Below, piece after piece: positions 10,509 through 20,071 of a DNA stretch of 64,000 nt; within the stretch, counting starts at the first letter, position 1; each line of letters opens with the position of its first letter. The DNA lies in assembly GCF_001612685.1 (NCBI RefSeq), contig NZ_BDAY01000010.1:171110-235109 (forward strand). The letters are read 5' to 3'. A program made the translations under genes and the position numbers. The notes beneath the pieces were generated by a model. The model was not told the origin of the DNA. It was given only the letters and a program-made list of their open reading frames with translations, and did no database searches. The DNA is from Nocardia altamirensis NBRC 108246. Lineage in GTDB: Bacteria; Actinomycetota; Actinomycetes; Mycobacteriales; Mycobacteriaceae.

Positions 10509-10994
10509 TCATAGACTTCCCGCACCCGCAGACGAATCGCTCACCTGTGCCCGCGGCCCGGTGAGGAACACCAGGCGGAACTTGCCGATCTGTACCTCGT
10601 CGCCGTTCTGGAGTTCCGAGGAGTCCACCGGCTCCCGATTCACATAGGTGCCGTTCAGGCTGCCGACATCGACCACCTGGAACGAATCGTCGTCCTGACG
10701 GAACTCGGCGTGCCGACGGCTGACGGTGACGTCGTCGAGAAAGATGTCACTGTCGGGATGGCGGCCGGCCGACGTGGTCGGCTGATCCAGCAGGAACCGC
10801 GAGCCCGCGTTCGGGCCACGCTTGACGACCAGGAGGGCCGCACCAACGGGCAGACCCTCGACCCCTTGGACCGGCTGTTCACCGGTCGGCTCTCCGGAGC
10901 GCGACGCGTCGACCTCGTTCAGGAAATCCGCGCGGAAGACCGACGTCGTCTCGGCCGCGCTCTCCCCGTAACCCGGGTCATTGTTCTCGCTCAC
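10509..10994 (-). CDS. garA: FHA-domain regulator of 2-oxoglutarate metabolism
   Basis: A 161-residue protein from the GTG at 10994, with GAGGAGGAGA upstream. The N-terminal ETTSVF motif (T16, T17) is the site phosphorylated by PknB and PknG in mycobacterial GarA and by PknG in corynebacterial OdhI. The FHA domain spans about residues 50-145, with AGRHPDSDIFLDDVTVSRRHAEF and LNGTYVN forming the phosphothreonine pocket. Unphosphorylated GarA inhibits 2-oxoglutarate dehydrogenase and glutamate dehydrogenase; phosphorylation makes it bind itself and release them. Clustering with glycine cleavage puts it among nitrogen and glutamate balance genes. Confidence 0.95.
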   Translation of the reverse strand: MSENNDPGYGESAAETTSVFRADFLNEVDASRSGEPTGEQPVQGVEGLPVGAALLVVKRGPNAGSRFLLDQPTTSAGRHPDSDIFLDDVTVSRRHAEFRQDDDSFQVVDVGSLNGTYVNREPVDSSELQNGDEVQIGKFRLVFLTGPRAQVSDSSAGAGSL

Positions 10995-11162
10995 CGTTTC
11001 TCTCCTCCTCGAACCTGATTATCCATGCAAGCAGGTGATACCTGTGGCACCACGACCTGCCGTCGAGTCCCTAGACTTCCGGCAAGAACTGCCGGTGCAT
11101 CTGTTGGCATTGACCGTACCCTGCCAGGGCGTGCCCGTGCAGGTAGAACCGGGAAGGCTGAT

Positions 11163-11561
11163 TCAGCCCCCGATAACTCCTTGATAACCTGCCGAATCCA
11201 GCAGTTCACCGAGTGTCGCGTCGAGGCCTGCGGCGTCAGCGACCTCCAACTCGAACAGCCATCCGTCACCGTACGGGTCGGTGTTCAGCGTCTCCGGCTG
11301 CTGCACCAATTCCTCGTTCACCGCAACAACTTTCGCCGCGATCGGCGCGTAGATGTCGGACACGCTCTTGGTCGATTCGACCTCCGCGATGCTCTCCTCG
11401 ACCGCGACGTCCTTGTCGACTTCGGGCAGCTGCACGAACACAACGTCACCCAGTTGAGACTGGGCGTAATCGGTGATGCCGACCCGAACCCGGGTGGGGG
11501 CAATCCGCTTCACCCACTCGTGCTCTTCGGTGTAGCGCAGATCCTCGGGGGTCTGGGTCAC
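11163..11561 (-). CDS. gcvH: Glycine cleavage system H protein
   Basis: A 132-residue protein from the GTG at 11561; AAAGGACGG lies upstream. The family start is clear (LRYTEEHEWVKRI), and the lipoylated lysine is K65 in EVESTKSVSDIYAP. The C-terminal block DGWLFELEVAD is normal. It carries the aminomethyl group between the P protein (4774-7584), the T protein and the L protein; gcvT is not in the window. Unlike gcvP it has no glycine aptamer in its short upstream region. Confidence 0.97.
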   Translation of the reverse strand: MTQTPEDLRYTEEHEWVKRIAPTRVRVGITDYAQSQLGDVVFVQLPEVDKDVAVEESIAEVESTKSVSDIYAPIAAKVVAVNEELVQQPETLNTDPYGDGWLFELEVADAAGLDATLGELLDSAGYQGVIGG

Positions 11562-11643
11562 AGGCCGTCCGTCCTTTCCGTTGTGATCGTGTGGGCGCAA
11601 CTCTATGCGAGGTTCGGACGATCGTTCGACCCGACGCTGCCGA

Positions 11644-12294
11644 CTACGCGGACCGGTGTGGCACAGCCGGTATCGTCCGCGCGATCGCGATGGCTTTACC
11701 GGTGTAGAGCACGCCGGTCCATACATACACCGTCGTACCCCAGACCAGTAGTGCCCCGCCGAAGGCCCGTCCGAAACCATCGAGCGGCCAGTCCATTTCT
11801 CCGGCGAGCAACCAGGGCAATGCGGACATCAACGCGAAGGTGGCGGCCTTGCCCAGATAGATGACATCGGGCGGCGGCAGGTCGCGGCGCTTGTAGATGA
11901 CGAGCGTCAGCGTCAGCACCAGTTCGCGACCGAGCAGGATCGCCACCACCCACCACGGGATGATGCCGCGAATCAAGAAGGCCGCCACCGTGGTCACCAG
12001 ATACAGCCGGTCCACGAACGGGTCGAGCAGGGCGCCGAGGCGCGAGGACTGATCGAGCAGCCTGGCCAGCTTGCCGTCGAGGAAGTCGGTGACGCCGCTG
12101 AGGATCAGCAGGGTGAACGCCCAGCCGTCGGCGTGCCGCACCAGCAGCAACCACACCAACAGCGGAACGCCGAGCAGGCGAACGACACTCAGGACATTCG
12201 GGACGGTGAGGATGCGGTCGGCGAAGACGCCGCCCAGCGCGCCGTCGGTCTCGGCGCGCTCCTCCGGTTCCGTCGTGCCCGATTCGGTTGTCAC
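11644..12294 (-). CDS. pgsA: CDP-alcohol phosphatidyltransferase (PgsA2 type)
   Basis: A 216-residue membrane protein with about five to six transmembrane helices. The family catalytic motif D-x2-DG-x2-AR-x8-G-x3-D-x3-D is present as TDFLDGKLARLLDQSSRLGALLDPFVD. Family members join CDP-diacylglycerol to an alcohol such as glycerol 3-phosphate. Its place downstream of gcvH matches PgsA2 (Rv1822) of M. tuberculosis. Whether it makes phosphatidylglycerol phosphate or another lipid cannot be told from sequence. Confidence 0.9.
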   Translation of the reverse strand: MTTESGTTEPEERAETDGALGGVFADRILTVPNVLSVVRLLGVPLLVWLLLVRHADGWAFTLLILSGVTDFLDGKLARLLDQSSRLGALLDPFVDRLYLVTTVAAFLIRGIIPWWVVAILLGRELVLTLTLVIYKRRDLPPPDVIYLGKAATFALMSALPWLLAGEMDWPLDGFGRAFGGALLVWGTTVYVWTGVLYTGKAIAIARTIPAVPHRSA

Positions 12295-12475
12295 GCCCCG
12301 TGCTTACCGCACCGACCCCGGTCGACGCCATCCAGACGCGGCCTTTTTTCTATATTCGCGCTCGATATCAGCGTGCGACGATGGCCTGAGCCACACCATC
12401 GACCTGACAGAATGAGTATGAAATCATCTCACTGTCGGTGCCGTCAGCCCTGGTGGCCGGTGATGAGAGGAAGTC

Positions 12476-14179
12476 ATGCCCACATTCGACTACGACGTGG
12501 TGGTGATCGGTTCCGGATTCGGCGGTAGCGTGAGCGCGCTTCGGCTGACCGAGAAGGGATATCGGGTCGGAGTGCTCGAGGCGGGCAGACGCTGGGACGC
12601 CGACACCATTCCGAACACGAATTGGAATGTGCGCAAATCGATCTGGGCGCCTCGCCTCGGCCTGACCGGCCCGCAACGGATCAGCATCCTCGGCAAGTGC
12701 GCGGTGTTCTCCGGCGCGGGCGTCGGCGGCGGGTCGCTGATCTACGGCAATACTCTCTACGAGCCGCTGCCCGACTTCTACACCGACAAGCAGTGGGCGC
12801 ACATCACCGACTGGCGGGCCGAGCTCGCGCCGTACTACGACCAGGCGCAGCGGATGCTCGGCGTTGCGCCGAACCCGAGGATGACCCCGGCCGACGACGT
12901 GATCAAGGAGATCGCCGACGATCTCGGCGTCGCGCACACCTTCCATCCGACCAATGTCGGTGTGTTCTTCAACGAGAGCGACCCTGGCACCGAGGTCGAC
13001 GACCCGTACTTCGGCGGTGTCGGCCCGCGCAGGCGCGGCTGCGTGCACTGCGCGCGATGCTTCACCGGCTGCCCGAACAACGCCAAGAACACGACCACCA
13101 CGAACTACCTCTACCTGGCCGAACAGGCAGGCGCCGAGGTGCATCCGCTGACAACCGCCACCGTAGTGCGCCCGCTGCCCGACGGTGGCTATGCCGTCGA
13201 CACCGAGCGCTCGGACCGCTGGATTCGTAAGCAGCGCCGGACCTTCACCGCCGAACAGGTGGTGTTCGCCGGCGCCGCGCTCGGCACCCAGAAGCTGCTG
13301 CACAAGATGCGCGACGAGAAGGTGCTGCCTCAGCTCTCGCCCCGGCTCGGCGAGCTGACCCGCAGCAACTCCGAGGCAATCCTCAATGTGGTGAGCCGCT
13401 CGCGCCGCGATTTCGCCGAGGGCATCGCGATCACCTCCTCGATCCACCCGGCCGACGACACCCACATCGAGGTCTGCCACTACGGCAAGGGGCAGAACGC
13501 GCTGTTCCCGCTGTCCGCGCCGATCATCGACGGCGGCGCGTTCCGGTTCCTGCGCTTCCTGCTTGCGATGGTGTTGCACCCCATGGTCTTCCTGCGCAGC
13601 CTCAACGCCAGGCACGCCTCGGAGAAGTCGGTGATCCTGCTCGTCATGCAGTCGCTGGACAATTCGCTGACCTCGTTCCGGCGGCGCGGGCTGCTCAAGA
13701 CGAAACAGGGCAGCGGAGAACCGAATCCGACCTGGATTCCGCTGGCGCACGACATCGGGCGCCGGTTCGGCGAGAAGGTGAACGGCGATGTGCAGGGGCT
13801 GGTGATGGACGTGTTCAACATCCCGGCAACCGCGCACTACATCGGCGGCTGCGTGATCGGCGATACCTCCGACACCGGCGTGGTCGACCCGTACCAGCGG
13901 GTGTACGGCCACCCTGGCCTGCATGTGGCGGACGGCTCGGCGGTGACCGCCAACCTCGGCGTCAATCCGTCGCTCACCATCACCGCGCAGGCCGAACGGG
14001 CAATGGCGTTCTGGCCCAACAAGAACGAGGCCGACCCGCGTCCAGAGCTCGGCACCGCGTATCAGCGCATCACCCCGGTCGCGCCGCGGCAGCCCGCCGT
14101 GCCCGATGCCGCGTCGGGCGCGCTGCGGCTGCCGATCACGCCGGTCACGCCCGCCGTGCCACCCGTGCCCGCCAACTGA
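12476..14179 (+). CDS. GMC-family flavoprotein, ChoD-like, with CxxCxxCxxxCP motif
   Basis: A 567-residue protein. The N-terminal FAD motif GSGFGGSV is at residues 11-18, and AGVGGGSLIYGNTLY follows near residue 80. The C-terminal GMC block ends with VADGSAVTANLGVNPSLTITAQAERA. It resembles mycobacterial ChoD (annotated cholesterol oxidase) along its whole length. Cysteines C189, C192, C195 and C199 followed by Pro form a ferredoxin-type [4Fe-4S] motif, absent from classical cholesterol oxidases. The protein may therefore pass electrons to a partner and be a dehydrogenase. The C-terminal tail is Pro-rich. The substrate is probably a sterol or other hydrophobic alcohol, by inference. Confidence 0.82.
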   Translation: MPTFDYDVVVIGSGFGGSVSALRLTEKGYRVGVLEAGRRWDADTIPNTNWNVRKSIWAPRLGLTGPQRISILGKCAVFSGAGVGGGSLIYGNTLYEPLPDFYTDKQWAHITDWRAELAPYYDQAQRMLGVAPNPRMTPADDVIKEIADDLGVAHTFHPTNVGVFFNESDPGTEVDDPYFGGVGPRRRGCVHCARCFTGCPNNAKNTTTTNYLYLAEQAGAEVHPLTTATVVRPLPDGGYAVDTERSDRWIRKQRRTFTAEQVVFAGAALGTQKLLHKMRDEKVLPQLSPRLGELTRSNSEAILNVVSRSRRDFAEGIAITSSIHPADDTHIEVCHYGKGQNALFPLSAPIIDGGAFRFLRFLLAMVLHPMVFLRSLNARHASEKSVILLVMQSLDNSLTSFRRRGLLKTKQGSGEPNPTWIPLAHDIGRRFGEKVNGDVQGLVMDVFNIPATAHYIGGCVIGDTSDTGVVDPYQRVYGHPGLHVADGSAVTANLGVNPSLTITAQAERAMAFWPNKNEADPRPELGTAYQRITPVAPRQPAVPDAASGALRLPITPVTPAVPPVPAN

Positions 14180-14264
14180 AAGGCCAAGCGGTATATCCGT
14201 GCCCCCGCGAACGTGGCGGAATCGACACCACCGCGGGGGCCGGAAACCGCTAGCGTCGGTTGTT

Positions 14265-15662
14265 GTGTCAGACAGTGGTATCGACCTCCGCACCTACGTT
14301 CCGTCCGCGCAGGTGCGGGCGCGTGGTCAGGAATTGCGCGAACGAGTTCCGCTCGACGCCCGGGATCGGGCGGCCGAGGGCGCACGTCGCCCCGACGTGC
14401 TCGCGTTCATCGAGGCGAGCAGCGCGGGTCGGTTGCCACATCTGCTTCCGATGCGGGTAGGCCGGATGATGGCCTCGCCGTTCACCTTCTACCGCGGCGC
14501 GGCGGGCCTGATGGCCGCCGATCTCGCAGGCGGACCCGACACCGGGCTCACCGCCCAGCTCTGCGGCGACGCGCATGCCGCCAATTTCGGCCTGTACGGC
14601 ACGCCGCGCGGCGAAATCATCATGGACATCAACGATTTCGACGAAACCATCGTCGGCCCGTGGGAGTGGGATCTGGACCGGCTCGCGGCCAGCCTGGTGC
14701 TGGCAGGCCGGGAAAGCGGTGCGGACGAGGACGATTGCCGCAGGGCGGCCCACGATGCCGCCCGCACCTACCGGCTCGCCGCAGGCAGGCTCGCCGAGCA
14801 GCCGTTCCTGGAATCGTGGAGCGCGCTGCCCGACGAGTCGGTGCTGAGCAAGGCCGCTGCCCACGATCTGATCGACGACTTCAAGAAGGCCGCGAAGAAG
14901 GCGCGCAAGAACACCAGCGCCAAGGTCGTCGCCAAATGGACCGAACACCTCGACGATCACGAGACCGACATCCGCCAACACCGATTCGTCAGCGACCCAC
15001 CGATTCTCACGCCGGTCGACGACCGCGTCGAGGCAGCGATCGTGGACGGCCTCGGCCGCTATGCCGATACTCTGCGCGAGTCGCGGCGCGGCCTGTTGAA
15101 CCGATTCGCGGTGTCCGATGTCGCTTTTCGCATCGTCGGCACCGGCAGCGTCGGCCTGCGCACCTATGTCGCGCTGTTGCACGGCAACGAGGGCGAGAAC
15201 CTGGTGCTGCAGATCAAACAGGCCAATCCGTCCGCACTGCGCCCGTACCTGCCCGCGCCGCCGGTGCGCCACGAAGGTGAGCGAATCGTGCAGGGCGCCA
15301 GGCTGGTTCAGTCCGAGACCGACATCCTGCTCGGCTGGACGAGCGTGGACATCGCAGGTGACGGCACCGAATTGCCGTTCATCGTGCGGCAATTCCGCAA
15401 TCTCAAGGGCAGCATCGATCCCGCCGGACTCTCCGCGGCCGACCTCGACGACTACGGCAGGCTCGCCGGCGCGCTGCTGGCGCGTGCGCACTCGCGCTCG
15501 TTGGACCCCCGCCTGCTCGCGGGCTACCTCGGCGACGACGAGCGCTTCGACAACGCGGTGGCGAACTTTGCCGTCCGCTATGCCGACCGCACCGAATCCG
15601 ACCATGCGGTCCTGGTCAAGGCGGTGCAGGCGGGCAAGATCGCGGCCGAACAGCCGGACTGA
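14265..15662 (+). CDS. DUF2252 family protein
   Basis: A 465-residue protein from a GTG at 14265. A TAGCGT box lies upstream and no RBS is visible, so the mRNA may be leaderless. DUF2252 blocks are clear: RVGRMMASPFTFYRGAAGLMAADLA, LCGDAHAANFGLYGTPRGEIIMDINDFDET and PWEWDLDRLAASLVLAG. The GDAHAANF and INDFDE motifs resemble the catalytic and metal-binding loops of kinase-like phosphotransferases. No substrate is known. It follows the GMC gene by about 85 bases. Confidence 0.85.
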   Translation: MSDSGIDLRTYVPSAQVRARGQELRERVPLDARDRAAEGARRPDVLAFIEASSAGRLPHLLPMRVGRMMASPFTFYRGAAGLMAADLAGGPDTGLTAQLCGDAHAANFGLYGTPRGEIIMDINDFDETIVGPWEWDLDRLAASLVLAGRESGADEDDCRRAAHDAARTYRLAAGRLAEQPFLESWSALPDESVLSKAAAHDLIDDFKKAAKKARKNTSAKVVAKWTEHLDDHETDIRQHRFVSDPPILTPVDDRVEAAIVDGLGRYADTLRESRRGLLNRFAVSDVAFRIVGTGSVGLRTYVALLHGNEGENLVLQIKQANPSALRPYLPAPPVRHEGERIVQGARLVQSETDILLGWTSVDIAGDGTELPFIVRQFRNLKGSIDPAGLSAADLDDYGRLAGALLARAHSRSLDPRLLAGYLGDDERFDNAVANFAVRYADRTESDHAVLVKAVQAGKIAAEQPD

Positions 15663-15817
15663 GCGCGCCCGCTCCGGTCGGCTGTCGTCCTTCGAGCGCC
15701 CTACCCGGGCCTGCGTAGACCTGATCAACACGCCGACAGTTGCCACGGGCGCGACGAACTCGGCCGCACACCTCGTATCCTGAGTTGTCGAGTGTCGACG
15801 TGAAGGGCGGGTCGCCA

Positions 15818-16711
15818 ATGCTCGTGCGAGTGCAGAATGCCGCAGGCACCAATGCCGAGCGGGCGCTGATCGATTGGCTGCGCACCTGGAAGGATCCCGG
15901 CAGCCCGCACGGTGTCGCCACGATCAATTGCAGTCTCTTCCACAAGGATCGGCTGCATCAGTTCGACGCGGTGGTGTGGACGCCGACCAGCTGCGTGGTG
16001 ATCGAGGCCGAGGCGCTGGTGGCCAGGCAGGACGGCGTGCTGGAGATCCCGCTCAACGGCCAGTGGACGATCAACGGCGACCCTGCCGCGATGGAAGGGC
16101 GCGATCGGCGCACCCCGCTGGAGAAGTCCCGCGAACACACCTTCGCACTGCAGAACTGGCTCGCCGCACGCGGGCTCGGCCAGCGCGCGGTGCACGGCCT
16201 CGCCCTGGTGGTGCCGCTGCGCGGCGCCGAGTTGAAGATCCAGCAGGCCTGGAGCGACCCGAGCTTCGACGTGATCCTCGGCGACGACCCCAGCAGGCTG
16301 AAGCACTACTTCGAGTCGCTCGCGGAGCAGGAAAAGCACCTGTGGACGGCCAACGACGTCGCGGTCGCGTTCCGCGGCCTCGGCATCCTGCCCTACCTAC
16401 CCGCCCCGCAGGAACTGCTCAACGAGGGCTTCCTCGGCCCGATCGACATCACGCTGTGGCACGGCGGCCCCAACCAGGCGCAGGCCGAGGCGTACGCCGA
16501 AGAGTTGGCGCAGGCCGAGCGGGATGCGCAGCGGCCGGTCTACGCGATCGAGACGCCTTGGTACAGCCCGTGGAAGCTGTATCCGCGGGAAACCCGCGAC
16601 ATGGACTTCGGCCGCGCCTTCATGCGGATCACCCTGGCACTCGGCATGTTCATCGCGTTCGCCTGGATACTGTGGTTCGTGATCAGCGCGATCCTGACCT
16701 ACGGGCCCTGA
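15818..16711 (+). CDS. NERD-like domain protein with C-terminal membrane helix
   Basis: A 297-residue protein from the ATG at 15818. Residues about 8-130 look like a nuclease-related domain: GTNAERALIDWLRTW, HQFDAVVWTPTSCVVIEAEALVARQDGVLEIPLNGQW and SREHTFALQNWL. NERD domains belong to the PD-(D/E)xK fold and normally end the core strand with E-x-K. Here the strand reads IEAEAL, so the catalytic lysine seems replaced and activity is uncertain. A transmembrane helix (ALGMFIAFAWILWFVISAI) lies at the C-terminus, so the domain should face the cytoplasm. Confidence 0.65.
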   Translation: MLVRVQNAAGTNAERALIDWLRTWKDPGSPHGVATINCSLFHKDRLHQFDAVVWTPTSCVVIEAEALVARQDGVLEIPLNGQWTINGDPAAMEGRDRRTPLEKSREHTFALQNWLAARGLGQRAVHGLALVVPLRGAELKIQQAWSDPSFDVILGDDPSRLKHYFESLAEQEKHLWTANDVAVAFRGLGILPYLPAPQELLNEGFLGPIDITLWHGGPNQAQAEAYAEELAQAERDAQRPVYAIETPWYSPWKLYPRETRDMDFGRAFMRITLALGMFIAFAWILWFVISAILTYGP

Positions 16712-16718
16712 TCGCCGC

Positions 16719-19130
16719 TCATCCCCTGCGCATCACGGTGATTCGCGCCTGCGGGAGCGCGGCCTGCGTCAGGTCGTCGGTCACCGGCTCCGGCTTGCTC
16801 GCGCCGTCGGGACCTGGCTGCGCGTACCGTTCCACCACCAGGGCGACATGCAGCCGGGACGGACAGTCCAGCTTCGACATCACCTGGCGCACATGGTTGA
16901 CGACGGTCCATTCCGAGATGCCCAACTGGGTGGCGATCTTCCGGTTGGTCATCCCGGTCGCCACCAGCTCGGCGATCTCGCGCTGGCGGTTGGTGAGCGC
17001 GGCCAGCGGCGAGGCGTCGGGGTCGGGCAGCGTCGGCGCGGTGCGGGCGTAGCTGATCACGTCCGTCAGCGACATCTCCCCCGCCAGCCGTTGGATATCT
17101 CGGAACTTGTTCTCCCCCACAGCATTCCGGTGCTCGGATTCGCGCGGCGCCGGATCCCCCGGCCCGAGTTGCGGAATGCCGTGCGCGCCGCGGAGCCTGC
17201 GCGCGGCCAGCATCAGCGTCAGCGCGTATTCGGCGTACTCCACCCCCGCCGCGTCGTAGGCCAGCGCGCAACCCTCCACCGCGATGATCGTCTGCAGCAC
17301 GTGGGTCGCCACATCGTCGTCGGCCAGGTTCTCCCGGTACAGCGACTGGGCTCGGTCGGCGGTGAGCGGGCCGATCTGGGTGCGCGCCAACGTGTTCAGG
17401 CCGATGAGCCGCGCGGTGCTGTCCAGCTGCCGCACCTCGTCCCGCATCGTCGTCCAGGTCTTGGCATCCCGGACCGGCGGCACCGGGAACCCGAGCAGCG
17501 CCTTGGACATCTCGATGCGCATCGGCCACGGGCCGCCGAGCTCGGCGGCTCGGCGGCTCGCGATGCGCAAGAGCTCCGCGGCAGCGGCGTGGTCCCCGAT
17601 GGCGATCAACGCTACAGCCAGCGGCACGGCCGCCCGCGCGGCATCCACCGGCCGGTCGAACCGGCGGTATGCGGCAACGGCATTCGACAACAGGTCGACC
17701 GCACGGCGCAGCCTGCCCGACCGCCCGGCCCACAGACCGAGCACCTCGAGGCACAGCGGCGCGGTCACGCCGGGCGCCAGCGTGCCGCGATCGCTCATCT
17801 CCAGCGCCTTGGCGAGCACGGACTCCAGCTCGGCCTGATAGCCGTGCTGAATCCACGCCGACTCCAGCTGGGCGGCCAGCCGGACGGCCCGCTCCGGCTG
17901 CCCGGTCTCGATCAGATAGTGCAGTGCGGCAAGGAAATCCACGATCCGCTTGCCCGCGGCCGCCAGCGCCGCACCGCGGTGCGCATGCTGATCGAACAGC
18001 GGCCCGATGGTTTCGGCGAGCTGACACAGCCGGTCGACGTGATCCTCGCGAATCACCGTGGCGCGCACCGGATCCGCACTGAGCATCCGGCGGCAATAGG
18101 CTCGCACGGGAGCGAACAGCCGGTAGCCGTGGCCGCTCGGTCCGCTGGCGACATGGTCGAGCAGGCTGCGGTGCACAAGCTCGCCCAGCCTGGCCGTGGC
18201 CTCCTCTTCGGTGGCTCCGGCTGCGAGGCAGGCGATTTCGGTATCGAGCATGGACTCGTACAGCGAAAGCCGGAGCATCAGGTCCAGCAGCTCGGGGGCG
18301 AGACCGTGTAGACCCCACTCGACCGCACCGTACATGGTGCGGTGCCGCTCAGGCACATCGACGAAGGACGGCGAGTGCAGGTCGGCGCCCGCCTCGAGCC
18401 GGTGCAGGGTGCGCACCGGGCCGACCCTGGCGATCGACCCTGCCGCCAGTTCGATGGCCAGCGGCACGCCGCCGAGCTCGCACACGATTTCGTCGATCAC
18501 CAGGCGGTCGGCCAGCGCACTCGAGCCGCGATAGTGGCTGTCGATGCTGTCGAGCAGCAGTCGCGCGCCGGGCGAGGAGCCGGGTAAATAGTCGCCTGCA
18601 CCGAAGACGGTCCGCAACGGCCGCACGCACAGCACGCACTCGCGGTAGAGGTTGAACGGGACGCGACTGGTCGCCACCAGCACCAGCTGCGGGCAGCGTT
18701 CCAGCAGCCATGCCACCTCGGTGGAGATCTGTTCGACCACCCGATCGCAGTTGTCCAGCAACAGGATTGCGCGGCCGCCGCCGATCCGGGCGGCCAGCAC
18801 CGCGAGCGCCTCGGCCGGGCCGAGCGGCTGGTACGCCGGCGCCAACGGCCGGTAACTCGCGGCCTCGAGCACCGCGTTCCATGCGGCGGTCCGGTCGGTG
18901 CAGTCGCCGACCTCGACCTTCGCGTCGAGGCAGCCGGGAAAGGTCTTGTCCGACAACGCGGCACGAGCCAGCCGCGACTTGCCGACCCCTGCGGTCCCGG
19001 TGAGCGTGAGCAGCCGGACCCGTTGATCGTCGAGCAGTCTGCCGAGCTCGGCGAGTTCGGCGGCGCGTCCGACGATGGTCGGAAGTCGATATGTCCCGGC
19101 CAACGAGGGCTGGACGTTGTCGCCCACCAT
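16719..19130 (-). CDS. STAND-type ATPase with LuxR C-terminal DNA-binding domain
   Basis: An 803-residue regulator. I chose the ATG at 19130, with AGAGG six bases upstream, over the GTG two codons earlier. The NTPase has Walker A GTAGVGKSR (near residue 50) and Walker B ILLLDNCDRV, followed by the VPLAIELAAG block of AfsR/MalT-like NTPases. A long helical repeat region follows. The C-terminus is a LuxR helix-turn-helix (LTNRQREIAELVATGMTNRKIATQLGISEWTVVNHVRQVMSKL). It likely activates transcription after binding a ligand and oligomerising. The divergent PAP2 gene is a candidate target. Confidence 0.9.
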   Translation of the reverse strand: MVGDNVQPSLAGTYRLPTIVGRAAELAELGRLLDDQRVRLLTLTGTAGVGKSRLARAALSDKTFPGCLDAKVEVGDCTDRTAAWNAVLEAASYRPLAPAYQPLGPAEALAVLAARIGGGRAILLLDNCDRVVEQISTEVAWLLERCPQLVLVATSRVPFNLYRECVLCVRPLRTVFGAGDYLPGSSPGARLLLDSIDSHYRGSSALADRLVIDEIVCELGGVPLAIELAAGSIARVGPVRTLHRLEAGADLHSPSFVDVPERHRTMYGAVEWGLHGLAPELLDLMLRLSLYESMLDTEIACLAAGATEEEATARLGELVHRSLLDHVASGPSGHGYRLFAPVRAYCRRMLSADPVRATVIREDHVDRLCQLAETIGPLFDQHAHRGAALAAAGKRIVDFLAALHYLIETGQPERAVRLAAQLESAWIQHGYQAELESVLAKALEMSDRGTLAPGVTAPLCLEVLGLWAGRSGRLRRAVDLLSNAVAAYRRFDRPVDAARAAVPLAVALIAIGDHAAAAELLRIASRRAAELGGPWPMRIEMSKALLGFPVPPVRDAKTWTTMRDEVRQLDSTARLIGLNTLARTQIGPLTADRAQSLYRENLADDDVATHVLQTIIAVEGCALAYDAAGVEYAEYALTLMLAARRLRGAHGIPQLGPGDPAPRESEHRNAVGENKFRDIQRLAGEMSLTDVISYARTAPTLPDPDASPLAALTNRQREIAELVATGMTNRKIATQLGISEWTVVNHVRQVMSKLDCPSRLHVALVVERYAQPGPDGASKPEPVTDDLTQAALPQARITVMRRG

Positions 19131-19441
19131 GGGCACCTCTCAGTCACTGCCACGGATCGGACGACCGCACATCACTGCGTCCGAGCCACGTTGCTCCCAG
19201 GCCGACCGAGCCGGATCTCCGATTGGTGAACCAGATTGTTCACCGATCGAAGTCGACGATACCAACTCGGTGCGAGGTCGCGAAGGATTCCAGGGTCCCG
19301 CGAGTTGACCTGGGCGGGTGTCACTTTCGACGGTAACGAGTTTCGCCCGGATTCGGTCGAGTGACCATTGCGTTTCCCGCCGGGACCAGCGCAGCTGCCG
19401 CGGTCGACTAGCAAGATCTTGTCAATGGCTATCGTCAGAGC
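19131..19441. promoter_or_regulatory. Divergent control region between LuxR and PAP2 genes
   Basis: This 311-base region has no convincing gene. It contains a dyad, GGTGAAC (19225-19231) and GTTCACC (19238-19244) with a 6-base spacer, which could bind the adjacent regulator. TATCGT shortly before the GTG at 19442 looks like a -10 box for a leaderless PAP2 transcript. Confidence 0.4.
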
Positions 19442-20071
19442 GTGCTCGGACTACGACAGGACGTCATCGGCGGCGACGCGTACCGGCTCGGCGGCATCGT
19501 GCTGGCCGGCGCGGTGACGGCCGCGCTGCCGTTGACGTTCCCCGCCGACGGCGGCCCGACCGCGCTCGATCGGGCCGTGGCCACGCCGATCCACACCGCC
19601 CTCGATGACCGGCCCGGCGTGTATCACGCGCTGGTCTTCCCGAGTAACTGGTACGTCCTGGTGCCGTTGCTGCTGCTCACGTGCGCCTGGTTCGCCTATC
19701 GCGCCGAATGGCGAAGCGCCGCCCTCATGCTGGTGGTGCCGGAACTCACCGCGGGCCTGAACGCCGTGGTGTGGAAACCGTTGTGGCAGCGGCAACTCCA
19801 CGATTACCTCGCCTATCCCAGCGGGCACACCGTGCACCTGGTCGCGATCGCCACCACCTTCATCGTGCTGAGCCGGTCCTTCCGGACGCGGCTCAGCACA
19901 CTCATCGTGACGGCGGTGGCCATGCTCGCGGCGGCCGTCGGCATGATCGGGCTCGACTATCACTGGCCCACCGACATTCTCGGCGGCACCGCCGCGGCCA
20001 TTGCCATGGTGCTGGCACTGACTTGGTCGGTGGACAAGGTCAGCCCCGCTCGAACACACTCGCATCGCTGA
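19442..20071 (+). CDS. PAP2-family membrane phosphatase
   Basis: A 209-residue protein from the GTG at 19442 with about five to six transmembrane helices. PAP2 motifs are recognisable: KPLWQRQLHDYLAYPSGHTVH holds the K and PSGH elements, and GLDYHWPTDILGG holds the catalytic His-Asp region. The first motif is poor, lacking the usual arginine spacing. It would dephosphorylate a lipid phosphate such as polyprenyl diphosphate at the membrane. Its 3' end overlaps the convergent acyl-CoA oxidase-like gene by 32 bases. Confidence 0.8.
   Translation: MLGLRQDVIGGDAYRLGGIVLAGAVTAALPLTFPADGGPTALDRAVATPIHTALDDRPGVYHALVFPSNWYVLVPLLLLTCAWFAYRAEWRSAALMLVVPELTAGLNAVVWKPLWQRQLHDYLAYPSGHTVHLVAIATTFIVLSRSFRTRLSTLIVTAVAMLAAAVGMIGLDYHWPTDILGGTAAAIAMVLALTWSVDKVSPARTHSHR

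Noticed and set aside
12368..14293. 641-codon open frame on the minus strand
   Set aside because: It is antisense to the GMC gene and has no domain; the GMC frame matches its family along the whole length.
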